Source of the DNA: a virus
Virus record (IMG/VR): IMGVR_UViG_3300036785_000437
Coordinates: 1-24,405 of that record
DNA length: 24,405 nucleotides
Direction: 5' to 3' (one strand)
The notes under the pieces are model-generated. The model made no database searches. It saw only the letters and a list, made by a program, of their open reading frames with translations, and had not been told where the DNA came from. Below, piece after piece: positions 4,738 to 11,482 of the stretch (positions are counted from its first letter, which is position 1; every line of letters begins with the position of its first letter). A program made the position numbers and the translations under genes.

Positions 4738-5146
4738 CATCCCTGAACCGAATTCAGGTTGCTGGATTTGGCTTCGGGGCATCTCAAATAGATATCCCGT
4801 TTGGAAATGGGATGGGCGTCAACGGCAGGTAACGCACCTCGCATTAAAACTCAAAGGCATCGAGGTTGGCGACCTCGATGCTTGCCACCATTGCGACAAC
4901 ACGTTTTGCGTCAATCCTGACCATCTTTTCATCGGCACTCGCTCCGACAACATGCAAGACGCGCAAGCCAAAGGCCGCCTTGTTGGCTATGGCAAACGCG
5001 AGTTTTGCAAATCCGGACATCCTCTGTCGGGCGACAATATTCGCGTTGATCCCAAGTCCGGCAAGCGCAAATGTCTGATTTGTCAACGACGCTGGGAACA
5101 GGAATACTATTGGCGTACTCCTTCTCGCCGACAACGGAGGAGGTAA
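4703..5146 (+). CDS. HNH endonuclease, free-standing homing type
   Basis: A 147-residue protein of the HNH_3-like group. HLALKLKGI and then CHHCDNTFCVNPDHLFIGT (about residues 61-79) carry the His pair, the Asn and the final His of a beta-beta-alpha-metal nuclease, with Cys pairs for structural zinc, followed by the typical SDNMQDAQAKGR helix. A second Cys cluster (FCKSGH and CLICQ, residues 101-127) suggests another zinc site. The start follows CCGGAGAGCACC. Such enzymes nick or cut DNA in intronless homing and, near terminases, can take part in packaging. Codon use is less GC-rich than its neighbours, a sign of transfer. Its last Arg codons provide the ribosome site of the terminase. Confidence 0.85.
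   Translation: MPTVQELLETNSIPEPNSGCWIWLRGISNRYPVWKWDGRQRQVTHLALKLKGIEVGDLDACHHCDNTFCVNPDHLFIGTRSDNMQDAQAKGRLVGYGKREFCKSGHPLSGDNIRVDPKSGKRKCLICQRRWEQEYYWRTPSRRQRRR
5136..5143 (+). promoter_or_regulatory. Ribosome site for an ATT start
   Basis: GGAGGAGG lies six bases before ATT at 5150. It is the strongest Shine-Dalgarno match near the terminase and is formed by the last Arg codons of the HNH gene. In the terminase frame no ATG, GTG, TTG or CTG occurs between the stop at 5144-5146 and GTG 5303. Confidence 0.65.
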
Positions 5147-5149
5147 CTC

Positions 5150-6946
5150 ATTCCAACGATTAGACAAGGTATCTACGATCTCCTTACGAGCGTCGAAATC
5201 GATACGAAAGAATTAGGAAGGGCACGGATCGAGCCGTGGCCGTCACAGCGTATTGTCATCGACGCCGTAGCGCGCGGGCTTAACGAGGGCGTTCACGAAT
5301 TCGTGGTTCTGAAATGCAGGCAAGTCGCGATCACGACTGTCTGCTCAGTGATAGAATTGTTCTGGGCGCTGGCCAATCCTGGAGTGCAGGGAGCCATCAT
5401 TGCGGACAGAACAGACAATCTGGAACGCCTTAGACGAATTTTCGGCAGCCTATTGGAAACGCTACCGGCTGAGTGGCGATCCCCCGAGCACGAACTCATT
5501 CAGAATAACCGTACCGGCATGGCGTTCGCTAACCGCAGCGTCATTGACCTCATGGCCGCCGCGAGCAATCCGGACCTTGGTGCGTCTCGTGCTCTGAACA
5601 TGATGCACGCCACTGAGTGCGCGCAGTGGAAGTCGCTCGCCGGTGTGGAGAGCCTGAAAGCCTCGCTGGCGCGGCAGAACCCCAATCGGCTCTACATCTG
5701 GGAGAGCATCGCCTCGGGCTTCAACTGGTTCTACAACCACTGTCAACAAGCAAAAGTTGACAGGCACATGCGATTCATCTTCATCGGCTTCTGGGCCAAC
5801 CCGACCTATGCCATCCAGAAAGACGATCCCGACTACAAGATCTACTGGGACGGCCGGCTGACGGTCGACGAGATCAACCGCGCCAAGTACGTCAAGGAAA
5901 ATTACAAGGTCATCGTCAAGCCGGAGCAGATCGCATGGTGGCGGCGGGAGAGCGAGTTCAAGCACGAAGAATACATGCTGCGCCACTATCCGTGGCACGA
6001 GCGCGAGTGCTTCATCGCCTCCGGATCCGGCTTCTTCCCAGCGGCGCGAACCTTGGAGATTGCCGAGCTGCTATCGCCGGTCGGGCTGCCTTACAAGGGC
6101 TACAAGTACACCTTCGACGACAAGTTCCTGGCCAGCCGCATCGAGCAAGTGAGCAAGCCCGATGACGCCATGCTCAAGGTCTGGGAGCCGCCCGAGGCCA
6201 CCGGCGCTTACGTCATTGGCGTCGATCCATCCGGTGGCGGTGGCGGCGAGAGCGATGACCATGCCATCCAGGTTTTGCGTTGCTACGCTGATAAAGTGGT
6301 TCAGGTCGCTGAGTTTCAGTCGAACCGACCCCTAACATATCAGCTAGCTTGGGTGTTAGCTCACTTAGCGGGCGCGTACCGGGATCATATCGCAAACTTG
6401 GAAGTAACTGGAGTGGGCGCGGCTGTCTTGCCTGAAGTGAGAAACCTCCGTCAATTAGCGGAACGGGGCATTCTGCAAGGCGAGCCGGGTACAGAAAACA
6501 TCCTGAATATGATTGGCGCAGTACGCTGGTTTCTCTACAAAAGACCTGACACGCTAGGAGGAGCTGGAAACGTAATCGCGTGGAAGGCCAATTCTGACAA
6601 TAAGCATCAGGTGTATTCGGAGCTGCGAGACAGTCTGATGCTGCGGCGCTTGGAAATCCGATCACCGCGACTGATAGCGCAAATGCAAAGCATCGTCGAA
6701 GACGATGGCTGGATTGGAGCTGGGCCGGACACCGGCGAGAACGACGATTTGGTCTCAGCATTGGTGCTTGCCCATCACGCCTGGGTGGAATGGCGTCGAC
6801 CGATGCTGGTGGCACGTAACATCACTTGGGACAGCATCAAGGGCGATCGACCGCCGCAGGACATGGGCACGGTGCTGTCGTTCGCGTTCTCGCAGCACAT
6901 GAGCATGATCAATCGCCAGTCGCGTGTTCGTAAGGAGAAATTCTGA
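5150..6946 (+). CDS. terL: Terminase large subunit, probable ATT start
   Basis: This is the ATPase/nuclease that packages DNA through the portal. With the ATT start it has 598 residues. WPSQR (adenine-binding Q-type segment) precedes LKCRQVAITT (Walker A, residues 54-63). The Walker B region is MMHATECAQW with the catalytic Glu near 156. The nuclease part has VDPSGGGGGESDDH (Asp near 359), EVTGVG, and a terminal ENDDLVSALVLAHHAW (Asp pair near 532-533). GTG 5303 would delete about 51 residues including the Q-type segment, so ATT at 5150, six bases after GGAGGAGG, is preferred. Walker A is non-classical but fits the RQxG/A form of terminases. Codon use differs along the gene: AT-richer at both ends, GC-rich in the middle. 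The stop overlaps an eight-codon ATG frame. Confidence 0.9.
   Translation: MPTIRQGIYDLLTSVEIDTKELGRARIEPWPSQRIVIDAVARGLNEGVHEFVVLKCRQVAITTVCSVIELFWALANPGVQGAIIADRTDNLERLRRIFGSLLETLPAEWRSPEHELIQNNRTGMAFANRSVIDLMAAASNPDLGASRALNMMHATECAQWKSLAGVESLKASLARQNPNRLYIWESIASGFNWFYNHCQQAKVDRHMRFIFIGFWANPTYAIQKDDPDYKIYWDGRLTVDEINRAKYVKENYKVIVKPEQIAWWRRESEFKHEEYMLRHYPWHERECFIASGSGFFPAARTLEIAELLSPVGLPYKGYKYTFDDKFLASRIEQVSKPDDAMLKVWEPPEATGAYVIGVDPSGGGGGESDDHAIQVLRCYADKVVQVAEFQSNRPLTYQLAWVLAHLAGAYRDHIANLEVTGVGAAVLPEVRNLRQLAERGILQGEPGTENILNMIGAVRWFLYKRPDTLGGAGNVIAWKANSDNKHQVYSELRDSLMLRRLEIRSPRLIAQMQSIVEDDGWIGAGPDTGENDDLVSALVLAHHAWVEWRRPMLVARNITWDSIKGDRPPQDMGTVLSFAFSQHMSMINRQSRVRKEKF
5740..5763. promoter_or_regulatory. 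24-bp dyad inside terminase, second copy
   Basis: CTGTCAAC at 5740-5747 and GTTGACAG at 5756-5763 are perfect 8-bp arms. The CTGTCAA/TTGACAG arms and total length of 24 match the dyad at 171-194, while the spacer differs. It encodes part of HCQQAKVDR in the terminase. It may be a repressor, stoperator or packaging-related protein site; chance is possible but unlikely for matching arms and length. Confidence 0.45.
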
Positions 6947-6972
6947 TGCGTGCCGCTCTAGTTTATTTCTAA
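6946..6972 (+). CDS. Eight-codon leader peptide MRAALVYF
   Basis: The ATG at 6946 overlaps the terminase stop (TGATG) and has the strong ribosome site TAAGGAGA upstream. It encodes MRAALVYF and ends at TAA 6970-6972, overlapping the ATG at 6972 (TAATG). The ribosome site therefore serves this mini-frame first and the next gene by re-initiation. It parallels the seven-codon frame at 3282. No function is known. Confidence 0.4.
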   Translation: MRAALVYF

Positions 6973-7208
6973 TGCCTCGCGACTTTGTGGAAGAGCGCCG
7001 CATCCAGAGGATGCGCGAAGAAATGCAAAAGCTGCATCGGCGTCTGCGCGTGCCGCAACAAGTTCTCGATCTTTACATGCAAGACCTGCTGCTTCGATTT
7101 CTTCACACCGCGACACCTAAGGAAATAGTCGAGCATAGGAAGCGATTTCTGGCTGAACAGGAGGCGGCGGGCAACATTCTCCCACCGAAAGACGATGCCA
7201 ATCGTTAG
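6972..7208 (+). CDS. Small charged helical protein
   Basis: A 78-residue product beginning MPRDFVEERRIQRMREEMQK, highly charged and helical throughout (VLDLYMQDLLLRFLHTATPK). The ATG at 6972 is used because it overlaps the preceding mini-frame stop; the longer upstream frame would run through the end of terminase. Position between terminase and portal suggests a packaging or head-assembly accessory, but no family is recognised. It overlaps the next gene by 14 bases. Confidence 0.55.
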   Translation: MPRDFVEERRIQRMREEMQKLHRRLRVPQQVLDLYMQDLLLRFLHTATPKEIVEHRKRFLAEQEAAGNILPPKDDANR

Positions 7209-7668
7209 AACCTACGGCTGTGGCGACTGCGGCCACTTTCTTGAGGTCACCCTGACCATGGAGCAGGTCGACGACCCACCGCCTGACTGCCCGCATTGCG
7301 CTGCTCAACCGATGCAGCAAGAGTTCAAGCCGATCGCCATCGGCGGCTCGACGGTCGGCAAGGCGGTCAAGCTGGCCGAGACCATCGCGGCCGAGGATTA
7401 TGGCGTCGCCGACATGCAGCACGACACCAGGATCGGCGGCACCCCGAAAGTAAGATACAAGGATCAAGGCAACGCGCTGCAGCAGCAACAGCTCAGTAGC
7501 TGGGGCGCGCCCGGCAACGTCTTGTCGGAAGCCATCGCGCTGGGCCGGCAAACCCGGATGGCCAACGGCGGCTATAGCGGGGTCGACACCCTGCAAGCCA
7601 TGCTCAAGAGCGGCGAGCAGCCCGACCTGATCGAGGCGTCGAAGAGGCGGGCCATGCGGGTATGGTGA
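7195..7668 (+). CDS. Zinc-ribbon head-module protein, FmdB-like N-terminus
   Basis: A 157-residue protein. The N-terminus MPIVRTYGCGDCGHFLEVTL with CPHC about 24 residues later is the FmdB/CxxC-type zinc ribbon found in small phage proteins next to terminase and portal. The remaining 110 residues are polar and Gln-rich (GNALQQQQLSSWG) with a helical C-terminus (TLQAMLKSGEQPDLIEASKR). The role is unknown; nucleic-acid or protein binding is likely from the ribbon. The start overlaps the previous gene and the stop abuts the next ATG, so it is in the packaging operon. Confidence 0.65.
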   Translation: MPIVRTYGCGDCGHFLEVTLTMEQVDDPPPDCPHCAAQPMQQEFKPIAIGGSTVGKAVKLAETIAAEDYGVADMQHDTRIGGTPKVRYKDQGNALQQQQLSSWGAPGNVLSEAIALGRQTRMANGGYSGVDTLQAMLKSGEQPDLIEASKRRAMRVW

Positions 7669-7869
7669 ATGCCTATCGTGCTCGACCGCAACCTGCTGAA
7701 TTATGACGAGGTCAAGGTGACCAAGCTGCGCATGCAGGAGCTGATCAAGCTAGAGCGATTGCTGTGGACCTGGATGGACAAAACCGGCGGCGCAGCTAAC
7801 ATCGCCAAGCTGCTGAACATCATTCACCGGGAAGTCGAATGGCGCTTCCAGGAAAAGGACTGGAGCTAA
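7669..7869 (+). CDS. Small helical protein before portal
   Basis: A 66-residue product that starts immediately after the previous stop (TGA then ATG) and stops immediately before the portal ATG. It is rich in charged and Leu/Trp residues (LRMQELIKLERLLWTWMDKT, NIIHREVEWRFQEKDWS), consistent with a short helical protein. No family is recognised. Its fixed place in the terminase-portal interval suggests a small virion or assembly factor. Confidence 0.55.
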   Translation: MPIVLDRNLLNYDEVKVTKLRMQELIKLERLLWTWMDKTGGAANIAKLLNIIHREVEWRFQEKDWS

Positions 7870-9588
7870 ATGCTCCGCATCCCCGACAAAGACCTCGAGC
7901 TGTGGCTGAAGGAACTCGCTGACGAGTGCATGGCGTCGGCGGAGGAGCGCGGCATGGTCTACGCCCGCGCCGCGCAATACTACTACACCGGCACTCACGA
8001 CAGCCGCGCCGCGATCTACAACAAGTGCAAGCCGTTCATCGACAAGCTGGCCGGCTTCCTGATGCAGCCGACCGACGTGCGCTTCGCCATGATCTACGAT
8101 GACAATGAAAGCGACAGCGTGGTCGAGCGCGCCCAATTGGTGTCCGACAAGCTGACGGCCGACTATCGCAACAGCGACAGCGACATCACCTTTGCCGAAG
8201 GCGTGGTGTGGTCGATGATCAATGGCTGCACCTTGCTCAAGCACATCCCGACCGAGGAAGGTGGCTTTCAGCTCGGCCAAGTGCATCCACAAAACTTTGG
8301 CGTGCTGTCGGAGACCACGATCGGCCTCGATGAGCAGGAAGCCTTTTGCCATGTCAGCTACCCGACCGTCTCGCGGCTACGTCAGGTTCTTGCCAACCAT
8401 CCGCACCGTGAGGCTATTCTCGCCAAGGTTGGCGAGACCCGGCCGGGCGAGCAGGACAGCGAGCGCCCCTCGTATTTTCATCAAATGGTCGTGGGTGGCC
8501 TCAACCCGCTCGGTGATTACCCTGGAGGGGCACCACGGAGTGAGGCTGCCGGCATCGTCAACGTCTTTCCGATACCAACGCCCTGGCGGCCCAATCGCAA
8601 GCTCGCGCCGACCGTCAAGCATGTCGAGATCTGGATCAAGGACCGCGACCGCGATGGTGACTACTCCGTCATCCAGATGATCCACGGTCACGAGCCGATC
8701 ATCATCGAGGGCGACAAGACCCGCCGCAACCTGTCGAAGATCCCCGGCCGCAACTCGTTCGTCAAGGTCCAGGCCCAAGTCACGCCCGGTTATTTCTGGG
8801 GCCGGTCGATGATCGCCGACGTGCAGATGTTGCAGGACATCTTGAACAAAAGGTTACGTGATCTCAAGGTCATGTGGGATCGCAACGTCGCCGCCCCGCA
8901 AGTGTTCTCCGGCTTCACCTCGATCACCGAGGAGCAGTATTTCAAGATCATCTCCGAGGGCGGCTTCATCAACGATCCGAACCCAAACGCCAAGGCGCAG
9001 AAGCTCACCGACCCGCCGCCAGCAAACTACCTCGAAGAGCTGCAATTCCTGTTTCAACTGTTCGACGAGGCATCGGGCTTCAGCCCGGTGATGTCGGGCC
9101 AAGGTGAGCCAGGGGTGCGGGCAGGGGTCCACGCCCAAACCCTGGTCCGCACATCGACGCCGCGCCTGATCGACCAAGCCGCCCGCATCGAGCGCCAGCT
9201 CAACGAGAGCGGCTATCTCGCCTTCCGCATCATGCAGGCGATGGACCCGCACGTTTACGTCACCGGGGACAACAAGATTGAGTTCCGCCTCGCCACCATG
9301 CCGGACGGCTTCCAGATCCAGGTGGACAGCCATAGCGCGTCGCCCGCCTTCGCTGAGGACAACCGTCAGGTGGCCATTGCTCTAGCGCGCGCGGGCGCGG
9401 TCGACGCCGAGGACCTGATCCACATGTTGCATCCGCCTGGAGCCGAGCTTTTGCTTGCCCGCCTGCGACAGCGGCAGAAGAAGGCCGCCGAAACCGCCCA
9501 AGAGGAGAAGAAGGAGGAGCTGATCAAGGGTGTGCTCGGCTTCCCCTCCGGCGGCAAGAAGTCGTCGGGTGGACGAAAGCGGCAGTGA
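7870..9588 (+). CDS. Portal protein
   Basis: This 572-residue protein forms the ring at the DNA-entry vertex that docks terminase and then the tail. Evidence is its length, its place between terminase and scaffold/capsid, and a portal-like layout: an N-terminal helical region (ELADECMASAEERGMVYARA) with YYYTG, a central strand-rich region (HVEIWIKDRDRDGDY), then GYFWGRSMIADVQMLQDILN and a long helical stretch (RLIDQAARIERQLNESGYLA). The C-terminus is a charged helix with a basic Gly/Lys/Arg tail (EEKKEELIKGVL). The size fits podovirus-like portals, though I cannot assign the exact subfamily by eye. The stop of the preceding gene abuts its ATG. Codon use is GC-rich and even. Confidence 0.8.
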   Translation: MLRIPDKDLELWLKELADECMASAEERGMVYARAAQYYYTGTHDSRAAIYNKCKPFIDKLAGFLMQPTDVRFAMIYDDNESDSVVERAQLVSDKLTADYRNSDSDITFAEGVVWSMINGCTLLKHIPTEEGGFQLGQVHPQNFGVLSETTIGLDEQEAFCHVSYPTVSRLRQVLANHPHREAILAKVGETRPGEQDSERPSYFHQMVVGGLNPLGDYPGGAPRSEAAGIVNVFPIPTPWRPNRKLAPTVKHVEIWIKDRDRDGDYSVIQMIHGHEPIIIEGDKTRRNLSKIPGRNSFVKVQAQVTPGYFWGRSMIADVQMLQDILNKRLRDLKVMWDRNVAAPQVFSGFTSITEEQYFKIISEGGFINDPNPNAKAQKLTDPPPANYLEELQFLFQLFDEASGFSPVMSGQGEPGVRAGVHAQTLVRTSTPRLIDQAARIERQLNESGYLAFRIMQAMDPHVYVTGDNKIEFRLATMPDGFQIQVDSHSASPAFAEDNRQVAIALARAGAVDAEDLIHMLHPPGAELLLARLRQRQKKAAETAQEEKKEELIKGVLGFPSGGKKSSGGRKRQ

Positions 9589-9621
9589 TGTTGTAGCTTT
9601 GCCACAAAACCAGGAACCGGG

Positions 9622-10137
9622 ATGTCGTTTCTCGACAGCGCAGCCGCTCCAGAGCAGAACGAAGGCCCGCCGCCGGCAGCCGCAAGCCCGCCCGGTGGCG
9701 GCCAGCCTAATCCGCCGCAAGGTGGCGGCCCGATCCTTGCCGCACTCGCCAACCGGCAACGCGGCCATCAGGTCAGCGCGCCCGGCCCCGGCGACACCGC
9801 GTCGTCGATGTCGTTGGTGCAGCACGCCATCGGCATGCTGTCGCAAGCGCTGCCCGGTCTTGAGCCCGGCACCCCCATCCAGCAGGACGTGCTGAAGGCG
9901 ACCCAGCGCCTCAGCAAGCATGTTCAAGGCACCAGCCTGGGTGCGGGCCAGCAGAAAACCCACCTGATGGACATGCTGGCCAGCCTCGCCAAGAACTTCA
10001 TCTTGCAGAACATCATGGGCCAGCAGCGCGGTGCCACGGCCCCGACCGGCGGGCAGCAGGGCGGCGGACAGCAAGGCGGCCCGCCCGGCGCTATGGCTAG
10101 TGCCCCGATGCCATCGACACCACTACCTGGCGCGTGA
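9622..10137 (+). CDS. Pro/Gly/Gln-rich head-module protein
   Basis: A 171-residue protein with a disordered N-terminal third (PPPAAASPPGGGQPNPPQGG), a helical core (SMSLVQHAIGMLSQALPG and THLMDMLASLAKNFILQNIM, about residues 62-132), and a low-complexity Gly/Gln/Pro tail. The ribosome site is weak (AGGAACCGGG). Position between portal and scaffold suggests a head-assembly or minor virion protein. No known domain is recognised. Confidence 0.55.
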   Translation: MSFLDSAAAPEQNEGPPPAAASPPGGGQPNPPQGGGPILAALANRQRGHQVSAPGPGDTASSMSLVQHAIGMLSQALPGLEPGTPIQQDVLKATQRLSKHVQGTSLGAGQQKTHLMDMLASLAKNFILQNIMGQQRGATAPTGGQQGGGQQGGPPGAMASAPMPSTPLPGA

Positions 10138-10140
10138 TAA

Positions 10141-10428
10141 ATGAGCTGTTACCGAATTGTTGCATTCCGCGAAAGCGGCCAGGTGTCCCAGTGCCCGATC
10201 CGGTTCGATAATTTAGAGGCCGCAAAGTTCTGCACCGAGATCTCAATTCTGCATTTCGGTGAAGGCTGGACGGTCATCGTAGAGGAGCAAGAAGATGGCG
10301 CAGAACAGATCGTACGACCCTCCAATCACGACTCCGCCCGAGACGCCGCCCAGGACCGTGCTGCAGGTGGACACCCAGAGCGAGGTGTCCGAGTGGGGCG
10401 CGATCCCGAAGGTGGTGCCGAAACCTGA
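10141..10428 (+). CDS. Small protein with overprinted C-terminus
   Basis: The first 50 or so residues (MSCYRIVAFRESGQVSQCPI, FDNLEAAKFCTEI, WTVIVEEQ) look like a genuine small alpha/beta protein. The last 45 residues are polar, Arg/Gly/Asp-rich and overlap the gene at 10295 for 134 bases, reading like the shadow of that gene. Either the C-terminus is truly overprinted or an ancestral stop has been lost. No family is recognised. Confidence 0.5.
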   Translation: MSCYRIVAFRESGQVSQCPIRFDNLEAAKFCTEISILHFGEGWTVIVEEQEDGAEQIVRPSNHDSARDAAQDRAAGGHPERGVRVGRDPEGGAET

Positions 10429-10480
10429 AGGGGGTGTCCCGCTGCAGCCATCCATAGTCGGCAAGTCGAACAACAACTGA
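10295..10480 (+). CDS. Small Pro-rich protein
   Basis: A 61-residue frame with a good ribosome site (GAGGAGCAAG) before the ATG. The product has a Pro/Thr-rich start ([17 protein letters not shown]) and a strand-like middle ([20 protein letters not shown]). This looks more like a coding frame than the overlapping C-terminus of the previous gene. No function can be named. It ends five bases before the second HNH gene. Confidence 0.5.
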   Translation: MAQNRSYDPPITTPPETPPRTVLQVDTQSEVSEWGAIPKVVPKPEGGVPLQPSIVGKSNNN

Positions 10481-10485
10481 TCGCC

Positions 10486-10932
10486 ATGCCGGGATGTCGC
10501 AAAAACTCTCCGCTCAGACCGTGCAAGGTCTGCGGCGAACTTATTTTTCCACGTCAGTATCAACGCAACGCTCGGCGCACCCCTTCATACAACATGCCTC
10601 TATGCTGTTCACCGGCATGTTCTGCGATTGCTGTCGGCCTCGCAAAGCGAGGGACCGGCAACGGATGGCGAGTTGATCGCAACGGCTATCTGATGGGCAC
10701 CCACAGGCATTCGAAGGACTTCGGTCGCCATCAGCACCGTGTCGTTATGGAAGAAATCTTAGGCCGGAAGCTCAAGCGGACAGAGACCATCCACCACAAA
10801 AACGGCATCCGCACCGACAATCGACCGGAAAATTTAGAACTGTGGGCCAGCGACCATGGATCGGGACAGCGCCATTCCGATCTCGACATTTGGGGCGGCA
10901 ACATCGCTCCCTACCACTACAATGCGGTGTGA
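10486..10932 (+). CDS. HNH endonuclease, second copy in window
   Basis: A 148-residue HNH protein. An N-terminal zinc ribbon (CKVCGELIF, then CCSPACSA, residues 13-46) precedes the nuclease core: [17 protein letters not shown], then [19 protein letters not shown] (residues 84-120), with the His-His pair at 103-104, Asn106 and the NRPEN helix motif typical of HNH_3 homing enzymes. It has no clear ribosome site and AT-richer codon use than its neighbours. It sits between small head genes and the scaffold/capsid genes, a favoured spot for free-standing homing endonucleases. It differs from the HNH gene at 4703 in core details, so the two were probably acquired separately. Confidence 0.85.
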   Translation: MPGCRKNSPLRPCKVCGELIFPRQYQRNARRTPSYNMPLCCSPACSAIAVGLAKRGTGNGWRVDRNGYLMGTHRHSKDFGRHQHRVVMEEILGRKLKRTETIHHKNGIRTDNRPENLELWASDHGSGQRHSDLDIWGGNIAPYHYNAV

Positions 10933-10934
10933 CC

Positions 10935-11480
10935 ATGCCTAGAACGATCCCCGATGAAGAGTACACATTTTTGCAAGGTCGCCGGCAGATCGCCGATTTC
11001 GTCGAGAGCATTTATCAGGACCCGACGCTGACCAAAGAAGCGCAAGCCCTGATCAAGAAGAAGTACCCCAACCTCGCCATTCCTGATTACGATCTTGAGA
11101 GCAAGGTCGAGGCGCGCCTCAACGCCGAGAAAAAAGAGCGTGAGGACCGCGAGGCGGAAGCGCGCAAGGCACAAGAGCAAGAACGCTTCCAAAGCGTGCG
11201 CGGTGACACGCAGAAGAAGTACGGCTTCACCGACAAGGCCATGGAAGAGCTAGAGCAGTTCATGGTCGACCACAATGTCGGCGACTACGAAGTCGCGGCC
11301 ACCTACAAGGCCAGCAAAGAACCCAAGCCCAGTGACGCGACCTATAACGATGGTCGGTGGAACCACGATAAAATTCCGGGTTTCAAGGAAATTTCAGCTG
11401 ATCCTGAAGGATGGGCGCGTGGTGAAATCTTAAAGTCGCTTTACAACGACGAAGAGCGTCGCAAGCAACAGAGGTTCTGA
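10935..11480 (+). CDS. Probable scaffolding protein
   Basis: This 181-residue protein directly precedes the capsid gene. It is very rich in charged helix (ESKVEARLNAEKKERED, REAEARKAQEQERFQSV) predicted to form a coiled coil, with a basic C-terminal end (LYNDEERRKQQRF). Small, highly charged helical proteins placed just before the major capsid gene are usually scaffolds that guide procapsid assembly and then leave. The name is an inference from layout and composition, not from a conserved motif. The ATG is two bases after the HNH stop, and its ribosome site is weak. Confidence 0.55.
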   Translation: MPRTIPDEEYTFLQGRRQIADFVESIYQDPTLTKEAQALIKKKYPNLAIPDYDLESKVEARLNAEKKEREDREAEARKAQEQERFQSVRGDTQKKYGFTDKAMEELEQFMVDHNVGDYEVAATYKASKEPKPSDATYNDGRWNHDKIPGFKEISADPEGWARGEILKSLYNDEERRKQQRF

Positions 11481-11482
11481 TC

